Shown one piece after another: positions 22,139 to 34,649 of a stretch of 64,000 nucleotides of DNA. The stretch covers positions 868,001 through 932,000 of the forward strand of contig OX621169.1 of NCBI GenBank assembly GCA_951640195.1, in the 5' to 3' direction. Position 1 is the first letter of the stretch. Every line of letters starts with the position of its first letter. A program made the translations under genes and the position numbers. Origin of the DNA: Porpolomopsis calyptriformis. Lineage: Eukaryota > Basidiomycota > Agaricomycetes > Agaricales > Hygrophoraceae. The notes beneath the pieces were generated by a model. The model was not told where the DNA came from, made no database searches, and saw only the letters and a list, made by a program, of their open reading frames with translations.

Positions 22139-22527
22139 TGTTACGATAAGTCTCTTTTTTGGTTATTATTTCCTTTCTGTGTGCCAGTTCTCTTTACTAT
22201 CATTTTCGATGCTGCGATTGTCACGTTGTCACAACGTGACCGTTACCCGACCGGTCGAGTCACGGTCACAAGTGTGACATTTGTCACTCCTTCTTATCTT
22301 TTTTATCTTATCTTTTACACTTAATCATTGCTTACACAATTGTTCCATGGATTGATTACATAATCACATTTTCGGACTCAGCTAGGGTAAATATAGGCAG
22401 CTCGGAATTGCTTGTACTTCTCTAGGTTGAACCACAACTTGGACTTGCCAACTTCCTTGTTTGCATTGGCTAAGACCCACATTGGACCTCCCAGAGTGAA
22501 GACCTGAGTCCTGCTTCGCACCTAACA
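22139..22527 (+). repeat. 5' LTR of element A
   Basis: Begins TGTTACGATAAG and ends GCACCTAACA. It has a TAAATATAGG box at about 22387 and the presumed transcript start AGGTTGAACCA at 22424-22434. Confidence 0.92.
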
Positions 22528-22529
22528 GC

Positions 22530-22540
22530 TGGTTCAACCT
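22530..22540 (+). other. Self-priming primer-binding site of element A
   Basis: TGGTTCAACCT, two nucleotides after the LTR, is the exact 11-nt complement of LTR positions 22424-22434. The sequence is unrelated to the sites in B-E, yet the pairing is kept. Confidence 0.78.
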
Positions 22541-22859
22541 CTTTAACTCACCTCTTCAACCTCACTTCTTCCAGCACTTCCTTGGAACTGCTCCTTATCA
22601 TCTTCCACAACTATTCACTAGTTGAAGACAACCTTGGATGTCCTATCCTCTTTCATTTGGAACTACTTGGAAGACCCTAACGGATGTTTCCACTGGTTTC
22701 AAGTTGACCACTACTCTGGACTACTCTACTGATCCTGCCCCACCTTACACCCCTATCCCTATCTGCCCCCCCTTCTTCCACACAGCCTTCCACTGCTGAA
22801 CTGTTGATCTTGTATCCAGATTTGCTAGTGTTTGAAGTGCTCTAGATCAATCCCCACAC

Positions 22860-23974
22860 ATGCCACTACGTACTCCCAAACCAGTCACCCACTTCCTTGC
22901 TTCATTAATCTGCATCTTTTGCCAACGTGGTACTGACCTTATCAGGGAAGTCCACATCCGAGACAATCTGCAACGACGCCACCAGGAACAAGCTTGAGGG
23001 TTAGATATGGTCTCTTGGATGACGTAGAATTTGAAGACACCCCCAGCGAACCCCAACACACCCCCCCCCCAACCTTTCCTACACCAATGACTGATACTAC
23101 CCCCAATAAGATTAAACTTGTTGAGCCCTCCACCTTCGATGGTGCCCCAAAGGATTTCAGAAACTGGATGCGGCAGGTGACTATCTACCTCTGTGGCCGA
23201 CAAGTTACTAGCAATGAGGAACGTATTCTTGTTACCCTTTCCTACATGAAGGAAGGGACAGTGGCAACCTGGGCTCAGCATTATGTTGATGAATACTTCA
23301 GTGTGGTAAATGATGAAGGAGACCCCATTCCCCTTGGACCCTGGAGTACCTTTAGAGATGCCCTCGCTGTGAGCTTTGCAGATCGCGTAACTGAGCGGCG
23401 GGCTCGTGAGGAAGTTGAGCACTGCCGACAGGATCGCCAGCGAATTGATGAATGGATCCTCAAGCTCGAGCTTCTCTTTCACGATGCTGGTCTTGAAAAC
23501 TCTGATAAGGAGCAGATTCGCATCCTTGAAAAGAACACCCACCAGGCTATTATTTGCCAGGTTTACTCATCTCCTCCCCTCCCCACCACGTACCCAGCTT
23601 ACCGCGACAAGGTCATGATGATTGGATGACTCTTTGAACAGTTCCAATCCCATGAACGCTTGCAAAAGCCTATGGCTCCTACCACCTTCCGTCCTACCCC
23701 CCGCCCTCCTGCTCAGAACCAAACCTCTCCAGATATTAAGACCTCCTCTGGAATTATCCATGGTGGTCGAGGTGTGCCAATGGATCTGGACAAGATGCGA
23801 CAGAGTAATCGTTGCTTCAATTGTGGTGAAGTTGGACACTTCCGTCGTGACTGCCCCCAGGAGAAGGTGAAGGTCAATGTTAGAGCACTTATGATGGAGA
23901 TGGATGATGATGAACTTAGTGAGCTGAATGGGCTTTTAAACCAACAGGACCAGGATTTTCATGATGGTCGGTGA
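22860..23974 (+). pseudogene. gag of element A
   Basis: An ATG at 22860 opens a frame that shifts near 22995. The main stretch 22994..23629 carries the gag core (KIKLVEPSTFDGAPKDF) and then a TGA at 23627. The frame continues with an intact CCHC knuckle CFNCGEVGHFRRDC and ends at TGA 23972-23974. The pol frame opens across this stop (TGAAGATG), so pol may start by reinitiation rather than by the heptamer used in B-E. Confidence 0.82.
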
Positions 23975-26900
23975 AGATGTGTTTCCTTCATCCGACTGAA
24001 TATGCTCTTTTCTTGCGTTGCTTGCAGAATGATTCGGACTTCCTCTCTACTCCCTCTATGACGCAATGTACAGTAAATGCCAATGCCAGCATCTCTTCAC
24101 CTTCTCTAACAAGTCCGAATTCAAACTCGCAACAAGCAGAAACCCTGGAACACACCCTACCCTATCCTCTCCCCTTGTTACCCACTACTGTCGCTACTAC
24201 TCTTAGACGTAACCCCCATCAAGCAATCCCCATCCTCAAGCAATGGTCTCACCCTGTACGCTTCCGCGAGATGACTCAACACACTGTTGATGAAATCAAT
24301 CTGCTGTCCCCCGAGAATGCCATCTGTGCCGTTAACGAACTCAAGGACCCCCACGTGTTTGTTCGAGGTACCAAAGGATCCCAACTTGTTCTCAAGACCA
24401 CCATTGTCACTCTTGACAATCAAGCTGAACATCAAGCAACTGCTCTGGTTGATAGTGGATGCGAAGGCTCTTGTATTGATGTGAAATATGTCCATGACCA
24501 TGACCTGCACACAGTCAAGCTTGCACGTCCAATCCCTGTGTTAAATGCAGATGGCCAGCCTAATACTGAAGGACCGATCTCTGAAATGGTCACTCTTGAG
24601 CTCAGGGTCGGTACCCACTGGGAGCGAATCAACTTTGGTGTCACCAACCTTGGCAAAGGACAGATCTTCCTCAGTCATGATTAGCTCAAGATTCACAACC
24701 CCTCAGTGGACTGGAAGAAAGGAACCCTCATCTTTGACAGATGCCCTTCTGACTGTAACCCCCATATTGATTCTTGCAGCTTGAATGCTCTCACTCTTGA
24801 GGAGGGAGATCACATCCTCATGGTGGACCCTACCCCTGCAATCAATATCCGCCTCCTCACGACCAAGTCCCAAGAACTTGCAATCAAAGCATATGAGGCT
24901 CAGGACAAGACTGCCTCCTGGAGAGAGAGAGTCCCTTCTTACCTTCATGAGTTTGAGGATGTATTCACCAAGGAAGAGTTTGATGAACTTCCACCTCATC
25001 GTCCCTGGGATCATGCCATTGAACTTCTACCTGGAACTGAAGAAGTACTTGACTGCAAGATCTACCCACTTAGTGTGGATGAACGAGCTCAACTCGATGA
25101 ATTCCTTGATGAAAACCTCCAGACTGGACGAATCCAACCCTCCATCTCCCCTATTGCCTCCCCCTTCTTCTTCATCAAGAAAAAAGATGGAAGACTCTGA
25201 CCTATACAAGACTACTGCAAGCTTAATGAAATCACTGTCAAGAACTGGTATCCTCTCCCTTTAATCACAGAATTGATCGACACACTACAGAATGCCCGTT
25301 ATTTCACCAAGCTAGATATACGCTAGGGCTACAACAATGTCCGGATCAGGGAGGGGGATGAATTCAAGGCAGCCTTTCATACCAATCGTGGTTACTTCGA
25401 ACCCCTTGTTATGTTCTTCAGTCTCACAAATTCCCCTGCCACCTTTCAAAATATGATGAACGACATCTTCCATGTACAAATCTGCCAAGGTCATGTCCTA
25501 ATCTACATTGACGACATCCTCATCTTCGACAGAGATCTCGATACGCATCACAAACATGTCTATGAAGTAATGTCCCTTCTTCATAAACACAAGCTCTACC
25601 TCAAGCCAGAGAAGTGCGACTTTGACCAGAATAAAGTGGAGTACCTTGGTGTCATCATTTCTGAAGGAAAAGTCAAGATGGACCCGATCAAGGTCAAGGG
25701 AATCTCTGAATGGCCAATCCCCCAATGCAAACGTGATGTTCAGTCCTTCCTCGGGTTCTGTAACTTCTACCGACATTTTATCCACCACTTTGCTGGAATT
25801 GCCCAACCTCTTAACACCCTTACTGGAAGTGTTCCTTTTGACTGGACTCAAGACTGCCAGAATGCTTTTGACCAACTCAAGACTCTCATTACCACTTCTC
25901 CAATTCTCTCTATTGCTAATGACTAGGACCCTTTCCATGTAGAGACCGATGCTTCAGACTATGCCATAGGTGCTGTTCTCTCCCAATGATAGGACAACAT
26001 TTGGAAACCAATTGGCTTCATCTCAAAATCTCTCACCCCTATGGAACGAAATTATCAGATCTATGACCGCGAATTACTTGCTGTGATGATTGTGCTCCAG
26101 GAATTCCGCCAACATTTAATATTGGCTAAGCAAGATTTCAAGATCTGGACAGATCATGCTAATCTCCAATACTTCAAAAAGCCTCAAAAGCTTAACAAAC
26201 GACAGGCCCGTTGGCTCACAGAGCTACAAGATTATCACTTCACGCTTCACCACATCCTGGGGAAATCAAACTCCAAGGCTGATATCCTGTCGAGACGACC
26301 AGGATTTGAAAGGGGGATGGATGACAATAATGACGCCATTTTACTCACAGATAATCTCTTCTCACCTTTCGACACTCTCCCTTGCGAACCCCTAGGCCCT
26401 GTCCCAGAAGAAAACAAACACAATCTACAGCAAGTCCAACATGATATTAAGCCTGTCGACTTCCATTCCCGAATTGTCCGAGCTCGCAACAACCTGGACA
26501 AGACTATCATGCTTGTTTCAGAAAGGGATCAAAACTGGGAAACCTCTAATGATAGTGTCCATACCTTCAAGAATCAGATTTATGTCCCCATTGACAAAAC
26601 CCTCCGTGGCGACATCATCTCTCAGTATCATGACACCCCACTCTCTGGGCACTATGGCCAGTACAAGACTGCTGAAGGTGTCCTTCGAGACTACTGGTGG
26701 CCCACGCTTCAACGAGATGTTGCAACCTATGTCGCTGGATGCGAAACCTGTCAAAGGACCAAAGCCTCTCGTCTCCCTACCAAGACCCCACTCCACCCCT
26801 TTGAACCACCAATGCAACCTTGGGAAATGATTACGGTCGACCTCGTAGGCCCCATACCAGAGTGTCAAGGCTATAACGCTGTCCTTACCATCGTTGACTG

Positions 26901-28317
26901 GTTCACAAAGGCTGTCAAGTTTGAACCAACCCATATTGAACTCAATTCTGAAGGCTTTGCCAAAATCATTTGAGACCGTGTTATCCGAGACCATGGACTC
27001 CCCAAATGAATCATCCATGATCGTGACCCTAGATTTGTATCAAAGTATACGACCAACCTCTTTCGCCTTCTTGGAACCTCCCAAAACATCTCCACTGCCT
27101 ACCATCCCCAAACTGACGGTCAGACTGAATGGATGAATCAGACGCTTGAACAGTATCTCCGTATCTTTATCAACCACCGTCAGGACAACTGGAAGGAATG
27201 GCTTACGCTAGCTGAATTTTCATACAACAACTCTATTCATGCTGCAACTCACCAAACACCATTCTTCCTCAACTATGGTCGGCACCCCTGGAAAGGAGAT
27301 AGCTCCAAGAAGGAAGTCAGGAATGAATCTGCTCAAGAGTTTGCCACTCGTATGAAGAACATCCACTGTGAAGCTGAATCTGCCCTTCGCCAAGCGAATG
27401 AACGGATGAAAGAAACCCATGATAGGCATGCCTGTCAAGCTGTTGAATACCAACCTGGAGACCAAGTTTACCTTGCTTCAACCAATCTTCGCACTAATCG
27501 TCCAATGAAGAAGCTTGACGACAAACGTTTTGGACCCTTCAAGATTGTTGAGAGGGTTAGTCACTCCTCTTACTGCCTTGAACTCCCTTGGCCTGGCCTT
27601 CACCCTGTGTTCAATGAATCATATCTTTCTCCATATGGTCCCCCCAAATTCCTGAACCAAAGAAAACCTCCCCCTCCGCTCCCTTTAGATATCGAAGGAG
27701 AACCTGAGTATATTGTTGAAGAAATTCGTGACTCCCGTTGATGAAGAGGACATCTCCAATACCTAGTCCATTGGAAGGGATACACCCGTGAAGAGGACAC
27801 CTGGGAGCCTGAATGAAATGTCAAAAACACCCTAGATCTAGTCAGCAAATTCCACATCGAGAATCCAAATCGCCCAGCCCCTACCAATAATATTAGAGTG
27901 ATCCAGACTGATGACTCCCCTGGAGTTGATCCAAGGCTCTATAACCCAGTCACTCATTCACCTGGCGAAGATTATTATCCACCTCAATCTAATGACAATC
28001 TCGATGCTATTGTTCCATTGTCTCCTGACATTGTTGACCGCCTCCTTGATCTCAAGCAAGATGCCTCCGCCCTTCTCCCTATCCTCCCCCCTCAAGTTCG
28101 TAGAGTTTGGGTTCATGAGTCAACCCCAGTCAATGCTGTCACAGCTGTACTTCGACTTGATGCTCAAGGCCAAACTCTCTGTGCCTACCAAATTGTGAAC
28201 CCTCTTCTTGACATCGAGATCCGTAAACAATATGAGTATCAGTCCCCAATTCAACCCTGTTATGCACCCCATTGGCTCCTCCATGATTACTCAAGACATC
28301 TCCGACGTCTATTCTGA
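23971..28317 (+). pseudogene. pol of element A
   Basis: Protease (ALVDSGCEGSCID), reverse transcriptase (IYIDDILIF), RNase H (VETDASDYAIGAVLS), zinc-finger integrase (HYGQYKTAEG, CETCQRTKAS) and its core (AYHPQTDGQTEW-like, TVDLVGPIPE). A GPF/Y-like segment and chromodomain (YLVHWKGYTREEDTWEPE) follow. Stops at about 24682, 25198, 25324, 25924, 25987, 26971 and in the chromodomain mostly fit CGA-to-TGA or TGG-to-TAG/TGA. Confidence 0.9.
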
Positions 28318-28351
28318 ACATCGCGTGGACGCGATTCTAATGAGAGGGTGG

Positions 28352-28740
28352 TGTTACGATGAGTCTCTTTTTTGGTTATTATTTCCTTTCTGTGTGCCAG
28401 TTCTCTTTACTATCATTTTCAATGCTGCGATTGTCACACTGTCACAACGTGACCGTTACCTGACCGGTCGAGTCACGGTCACAAGTGTGACATTTGTCAC
28501 TCCTTCTTATCTTTTTTATCTTATCTTTTACACTTAATCATTGCTTACACAATTGTTCCATGGATTGATTACATAATCACATTTTCGGACTCAGCTAGGG
28601 TAAATATAGGCAGCTCGGAATTGCTTGTACTTCTCTAGGTTGAACCACAACTTGGACTTGCCAACTTCCTTGTTTGCATCAGCTAAGACCCACATTGGAC
28701 CTCCCAGAGTGAAGACCTGAGTCCTGCTTCGCACCTAACA
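28352..28740 (+). repeat. 3' LTR of element A
   Basis: 389 nt, preceded by a purine-rich GAGAGGGTGG tract (polypurine tract) and followed by the CTGTT duplication. Confidence 0.92.
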
Positions 28741-31340
28741 CTGTTCCTGACCGATATCCCCTACCACTCCTCCATCAAATTGTTCAACAACCAAAGTTAC
28801 AATCTGCTGCGCTATTCACAGTTGTAGATATTCGATGGGGATTTAACAATATTCGGATCAAAGAAGGTGACGAATGGAAAGCCGCTTTCAACATGGTCAA
28901 GGGACTCTATATTCCAAGAGTGATGTTCTTTGGTCTACGGAACTCCCCAGCTACGTTCCAACGGATGATCGATATGCGATTTGCTGAAGTATTGAAATCA
29001 GGTTGTGTTTTTATCTATATCGATGACGTTCTCATCTGCGGAGATGATCTAGAAGAATTGCGTTATTGGACGTTCAAAACCCTTGACATCATGAAGAAGA
29101 ACAAACTCTCCTGTAAACCTGTCAAATGTCAATTCGAGAAAGAAGAGGTGATCTATCTAGGAATGACCTTGACGAAAGGTTATATCGGAACCAATCCCAA
29201 GAAGATCAAAGCCATAGCCGAATGGCCTGAACCTCAAACTGTGAAACAACTTCAATCCTTTCTCGGAAGCGTGAATTTCTGGAGAAAATACATCAAGGAC
29301 TTTTCGAAGATCGCCCAACCACTTAACCAATTACTCCGCAAAGATACTATATGGGAATGGACTCCCGAATGACAACACGCCTTTGATCAACTAAAACACT
29401 CCCTCACGAATGCCCCTGTCCTTGAAGTGCCGGATCAAGACCTACCATACTGCTTGGAGACTGACGCCTCTGGTTTTGCCTTAGGAGGAATACTGTCTCA
29501 ACTGCATGAAAACGACTGGAAACCTGTAGGCTTTCATTCAAGATCTTTGACCCCTGCTGAAAAGAAATACCCAACTCATGACGCCAAGCTTTTAGCGATA
29601 ATAGACTGTCTTAAAGCATGGCAACACCTTTTAGAGGGTTCACAACATGACCTTCTGATTCGTACTGACAGCCTCGCCCTTAAATATTTCAGTATCGCTT
29701 GCGTGTTATTTGGACAATGTGCTCATTGGTCAGAAATTCTATCGAGATATGAATACAAGATTGAGTACGTCCCAGGGAGAAAGAACAAGGCCGATGGGTT
29801 ATCTAGGCGCCCAGATTATTTCGATGAGGGTAAAGGTGAGGTGGAAGATGAGATTTTAATTGCGGATGAACACTGGATCAATTCGATCGTCAAACTTTCA
29901 GAACCAGACTTTTTCACAAGATTACGCTTCAAACTGCCGATACCGAACAAGATCTCACAGAAAATCGAGGATGCCTCATTGTTTTGGGACCAAGCCAATA
30001 GGTTGGTTCGCGATGTTGAAGGTCGGATTGTGGTGCCAGAGGAAGTATCTTTGTGCACAGACATAATACGACTGTCCCATGCCTACCCCCATGCTGGACA
30101 CCCTGGCATTGAGAAGACAAAGGAGCTGGTGCTCCGAAACTTTGTTTGGGATGACGTCTCTAAAGACGTTATCAACTACGTACAGTCCTGTCCTGCTTGT
30201 CAGCAAAACAAGAATTACCCTTCGAAACCAACAGGACTCCTACAACCTATACCCTCCGCTACCGAACCATGGACTGAGATAACCATCGATCTCATTGTTC
30301 AACTACCTGACTCACTTGGATATGATGCTGTGATGGTAGTCATCAATCACTTCACAAAACGTGCCCACTTTATTCCGACGACCTCCAATCTTTCATCAGA
30401 AGGCGCTGCCCAACTCTTCCATGATCACATCTGGAAACATCATGGATGGCCAAAGAAGATCATTTCTGACCGCGGAGTACAGTTCGCATCAAAGTTCATG
30501 GAAGCCCTCAATAAACTCCTAGGAACCATTTCTGGACTGTCTACTGCTTATCATCCCGAGACTGATGGCCAGACTGAACGAATGAACCAAGAACTCAAGG
30601 TCTACTTATGGTTCTACACCAACTTCATGCAAGACGACTGGTCCGAATGGTTAGCTTCCGCCGAATTTGCTTACAATAATCGACAACACTCTGCCATGTC
30701 ACAATCACCCTTCTATTTAGAATATGGCCGTCATCCTCATTTGCCGATCACAATCGAATCCCTGAGTAACGTCCCTGCAGCAAACACCTTCCATGAATGT
30801 CTCACACGTGCTCAGAAGAATGCTAGAGAATCACTATCACATGCCACAGAATCAATGAAGAAGTATGCCGATCGAAAATGGAAACTCTCTCCCTCCTTCA
30901 AAATTGGAGATTTGGTTTGGTTAGATACCAAGAACATCAAGACGACTCGACCCGCTAAAAAGCTAGATAACCGAAGAACTGGACTGTTCAAGATCCTAAA
31001 ACAAGTATCGGATCTTGTGTATCTTATTGATATCCCCGGAACTTGGAAGCTCCATCCAGTTTTTCACATATCACTCCTGAGACCGAACATCGAAGATAAG
31101 TTGCTCCACCCTGATATCACTGATATGTCTCGACCTCCCCCAGATCTGATCGAGAACGAAGAAGAATATGAAGTCGAATCTATTCTTCAACACTCCGGAG
31201 CTAAACGCTGACAAAAATATTTGGTCAAATGGAAAGGTTATCCGATCGAAGAAGCTACTTGGGAAGAACGATCAAATGTCTTACGACATGCCAAGGAAAT
31301 TGTGAAGACTTACGAAGACTCAATTCAAACGGCGACTTAA
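28741..31340 (+). pseudogene. pol of element B, part 2 (reverse transcriptase to chromodomain)
   Basis: Resumes the reverse transcriptase broken by element A: FTVVDIRWGFNNIRIKEGDE, VFIYIDDVLICGDD. Then RNase H (LETDASGFALGGILSQ), integrase zinc finger (HAGHPGIEK...CPACQQ) and the D,D-35-E core (TIDLIVQLPDSLGYDA, KIISDRGVQFASKF, YHPETDGQTERMNQE). A chromodomain (KYLVKWKGYPIEEATWEE) ends at TAA 31338-31340. Stops at about 29371 and 31209 interrupt it. Confidence 0.9.
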
Positions 31341-31510
31341 CTTGTTTGTCATCATTCCGGCTGTCCATTTTTTGAATCCTCTTTTTAGGTCGAGTTGGCG
31401 CTTATAAACTCAGAGCCATTGATACGACTCCATCCAGTCTTTCCCCACTTTCGACGAACTTACCCAATACTATTGTTCCCAATACCAACGTTGTAAAACC
31501 ATCATTCACA

Positions 31511-32245
31511 ATGCCCGCCACTCGATCTCCCTCTCCTCAAGTCGCCATCCGATGTGCTGGACGAATCCCTTCGTCCGCTATCCGCTCCCCTACTCCTGGT
31601 CCCTCCACCTCTACCTCCTCCACTCGACAGTTACATTGACAAGCTCGCGCATGCGCGGAAGATTTCTTCAAAGAATATCCTACACAAACACCTCCTCCCG
31701 AAGACCCCGCCGTCACTATCTCGCACCTTACGGCTCACAGCAATAACGTCAGCAACTGGAACTGAGAACTTCGTCAAGAGCGTGACGTCTTGCAAGCCGA
31801 GCTCAAAGCATCAGAAAGAAGTGCTTTATTTTGGAAGAATCATTGGGATCAGAGCGAGTTGAAAGTTTGGGAACTTCAACGGGAAAAGAAACGTACGTGG
31901 GTCAACTGTTACGATGTCACCACCCGTGCCATCATCGTCAAGCTCGTGGAAGAGAGTTGTCGAGCCGAACGACTCTCCCAAGAAGATTTTCTTCGAGCCC
32001 AACGAGATCTCGCAATGACGGAGACTCTAATCGAATATGGTGCATCAGTCAAGTACCCAATCAACCTCGACTTGGAATACCCGGATGAGGACGACGTCGC
32101 GACAGTCCGAGCCCCTTCCCCCATCGAAGCGGCCTTGGAAGCTACCCCCATCGCTTCCCTCTCAGTGGTCATCGAGGCCCCCACCACTGAGGAAATCCAA
32201 ACCCAGGCCTCAGAGAATGAAACGACCGACACCGCCCAAGTTTGA
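31511..32245 (+). pseudogene. Third ORF of element B, between pol and the 3' LTR
   Basis: Frame from ATG 31511 (MPATRSPSPQVAIR) to stop 32243-32245, with two TGA codons in the first third. Layout: Ser/Pro/Arg-rich N-terminus, a likely coiled coil (ERDVLQAELKASERSALFWK and onward) and an acidic, Thr/Glu-rich C-terminus. A TATAAAC box at 31403-31409 lies about 100 nt upstream of the ATG. A homologous ORF is in element D and a similarly built one in E. Function unknown. Confidence 0.7.
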
Positions 32246-32279
32246 AATTCGGGTTGAATTTCCTGAAAAATGAGGTGTA

Positions 32280-32679
32280 TGTCACGGACGTAAATTTTCA
32301 CTTCCTCTCTATGTTAGTCATTGTTGCTTAGTCGGATAGGTCTTATCTTTGTTGGAGATTCCCCAGGGATTCCCCACAGTCTTGTATCTTTTCATATATC
32401 CTAGATAAGACACATTTCATTTCCGACGATCATGTTTCATCCTTTCACATGCTCCAAGTCTTCTATCATGCTTATCTCTACTCGTCGCATGTATTCCTCG
32501 TGTTTACACTGACTCATCCGCAGTAGCGTAGTTAGTATATAAATCCCTAGTTAGTCGTACTCAGACTTTAAGTCTGATTCCTCATTAGCAACCCAATAAC
32601 TAGGACTTGAGACATTATCATCATCTTGGGACAGAGCTCTTCGAAGTAAAACCATCTCATCGACAACCAGTTTATAACA
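32280..32679 (+). repeat. 3' LTR of element B
   Basis: 400 nt, preceded by AAAATGAGGTGTA and followed by GCTTT, the target duplication. Confidence 0.92.
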
Positions 32680-33300
32680 GCTTTGACAACTTTGTATAAA
32701 GATGGACTCAACCCCTCCCTTTTACGACAGATCTACCTTTCAGATTGTCAACCAACCACCCTCCTTGAATGGCAGTCTTGTGCTGCTGAACTTGACAGGA
32801 GACATCGAGAATTTCTGGCTAGAACATCTTCTAAGCCCCAGACTCGCAACACTCGCATCACCAACACCCCCTACCAACAAGGACCACCTGCTGGTCCCTC
32901 TACCTATTCCAACCCTGCTGCCCCCAGAATCAAACAAGAAGAGAAGCCTGCTTCACTAGGAGGAATTCCTAAAGGAGCATGTTTCAACTGTGGACGATTT
33001 GGCCACTTTGCCAGTTCTTATCCCAATGCTCCTAGGACGAGTACTTCTGGTTCTGGAAGCTGCTCCTTCACCCCAGCAGCTAGAGGTCATGGAGGAAAGA
33101 AACCTGGTCGGGGAAGAAACATTCGAGTTCTGGAGACCCCAGCCTCAATTGAGGAGGTTAACTCCAATGAAGATTCTCGTCAAGATTTCGAGAAGTGTGG
33201 TATCGTCAACTGGGAGCCTAAGAGGAAAGAAGAGCTGAAGAGAGCTTTGGAGAAACAGGGTTTTTGAACAGTCCAGACAATAGCTCATGCGTTGTGGACT
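32680..33300 (+). pseudogene. gag of element C, part 2, and the first codons of its pol
   Basis: Continues gag after the B insertion (LTTLYKDGLNPSLLRQIYL) to the stop at 33265-33267. The zinc knuckle reads CFNCGRFGHFASSY, so its last Cys is changed to Tyr. The -1 frame opens pol for about 11 codons before element D cuts it off. No further C pol is seen in the window. Confidence 0.82.
33258..33264 (+). other. -1 ribosomal frameshift heptamer of element C
   Basis: G GGT TTT immediately before the gag TGA, same position and sequence as in element B. Confidence 0.62.
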
Positions 33301-33699
33301 TGTTATAAACCGGTTGTTCAGAACGCGTTTTACTTTGGGTGTTCTATCCCAAGAGGTGAAGGTATTGTTCTAAGTCCTTGTTATAAGTAGCTAACGAGGA
33401 ATCAGACTTAAGGTCTGGTATGTACAAGAGGTACTCTTTATATACTGACTACTTATCTGTGTGAGTCAGTGCGACATAACATGAGGTAGAGATAAGAATG
33501 AGTCATCATGATTGATGATGAATCATAAGGAGTTGAAACGTAACAGAAATAAAAGGTATCTGCATATGGATAGAGTAATGGGGAATCCTGGAGAAAGGCA
33601 ATGGGGAATCCCAACAAAAGAATGTGGGGATTCCCAAGATAAGATACAGGTTTGCATATGATAAGATAAAGGAAAGAAAAGAAAATTATGACTGTGACA
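33301..33699 (-). repeat. 3' LTR of element D
   Basis: 399 nt. On the minus strand it begins TGTCACAGTCAT and ends TTTATAACA, preceded by GAAGCTGAGGTGTA (purine-rich). Confidence 0.88.
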
Positions 33700-33734
33700 T
33701 ACACCTCAGCTTCAAGGGAAATTCATCCCGAATT

Positions 33735-34484
33735 TCAAACTTGGGCAGTGTCAGTTGTTTTGTCTTCTGAGGCCTGAGTCAGGATTTCCTCGGTGGCGGG
33801 GGCCTCAATGGCCACTAAGGGAGAAGTGAAGGGGTTGGCTTCTGAAGCTGCTTCGATGGGGGAAGGGGCTCGGACTGTTGCGATGTTGTCGTCATTGTCA
33901 TCATTGATTGGGTATTCCAAGTCAACATTAATGGGATAATCGACTGATTTCCCGTATTCGATTAAAGTTTCTGTCATCGCAAGATCTCGTTGGGCTCGAA
34001 GGAAATCTTCTCTGCTGAGCCATTCAGATCCACAACTTTCTTTGACAAGCTTGGCGATGATGGCGCGAGTGGTGACATCGTAACAATTGACCCATGTTCA
34101 TTTCTTTTCTCATTGGAGTTCCCAAACTTTGAGTTCGCTTTCGTCCCAATGGTTCTTCCAAAATAAAGCACTCTTCTCCAACGCCTTGAGCTCAGCTTGC
34201 AGGACTTCGCATTCTTGATGAAGTTCATGGTTCCAGTTGCTAACGCTGTTGCTGTGGACTGTGAGGCGGGAGATGGTGACAGTGGGATCTTTGGGGGGAG
34301 GAGTTCAAGCAGGACTGAAGAAATCTTCTGCATGTGCGTGAGCTTGTCGATGTAATTGCTGAGTGGAGGAGGCAGAAGTGGAGGGACCGGGAGTGGGGGA
34401 GCAGATGGTGGACAAAGGAATTCGTCCAGAACGCCGGATGGCGACTTGAGGGGAGGGGGATCGTGTGGATCGTGTGGCAGGCAT
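33735..34484 (-). pseudogene. Third ORF of element D
   Basis: From ATG 34484 (MPATRSTRSPSPQVAIRR) to the stop at 33735, with a TGA at 34305 and at least two more in the coiled-coil part. It is clearly homologous to the third ORF of element B over its full length (for example ALFWKNHW, NCYDVTTRAII, LAMTETLIEYG). A TATAAAC-type box lies at 34577-34583, about 95 nt upstream of the ATG. Confidence 0.72.
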
Positions 34485-34649
34485 GATGGATGAAGTTGTT
34501 GTAATGTTTTGATTTAGTAGTCTAAGTTGTTGCAACAAGGTTATTGAATTGTGAAGGAAAGTGGAGACGTCTCGCAGTTTATAAGGAGTGGTTCTAAAAA
34601 TAGAGGTCAATTCTTGGCAGACAGGATGATGACAAATGAATGAATAGAA

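Larger units (their letters stand above)
22139..28740 (+). mobile_element. Ty3/gypsy chromovirus element A, nested in element B
   Basis: Two 389-nt LTRs (22139..22527 and 28352..28740), TG...CA ends, flanked by CTGTT (22134-22138 and 28741-28745). The internal region codes for gag and pol with chromodomain, riddled with stops. About seven LTR differences by eye, all transitions. It is a different family from B-E by LTR sequence. Confidence 0.94.
19243..32679 (+). mobile_element. Ty3/gypsy chromovirus element B (interrupted by element A)
   Basis: Bounded by two 400-nt LTRs (19243..19642 and 32280..32679) and flanked by the 5-bp duplication GCTTT (19238-19242 and 32680-32684). It is inserted in gag of element C. 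Order: LTR, gag, pol (protease, reverse transcriptase, RNase H, integrase, chromodomain), a third ORF, LTR. Element A (22139..28740) interrupts the reverse transcriptase. About nine LTR differences were counted by eye, all transitions. Several in-frame stops and at least one frameshift (near 21360) make it non-coding now. Confidence 0.93.
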
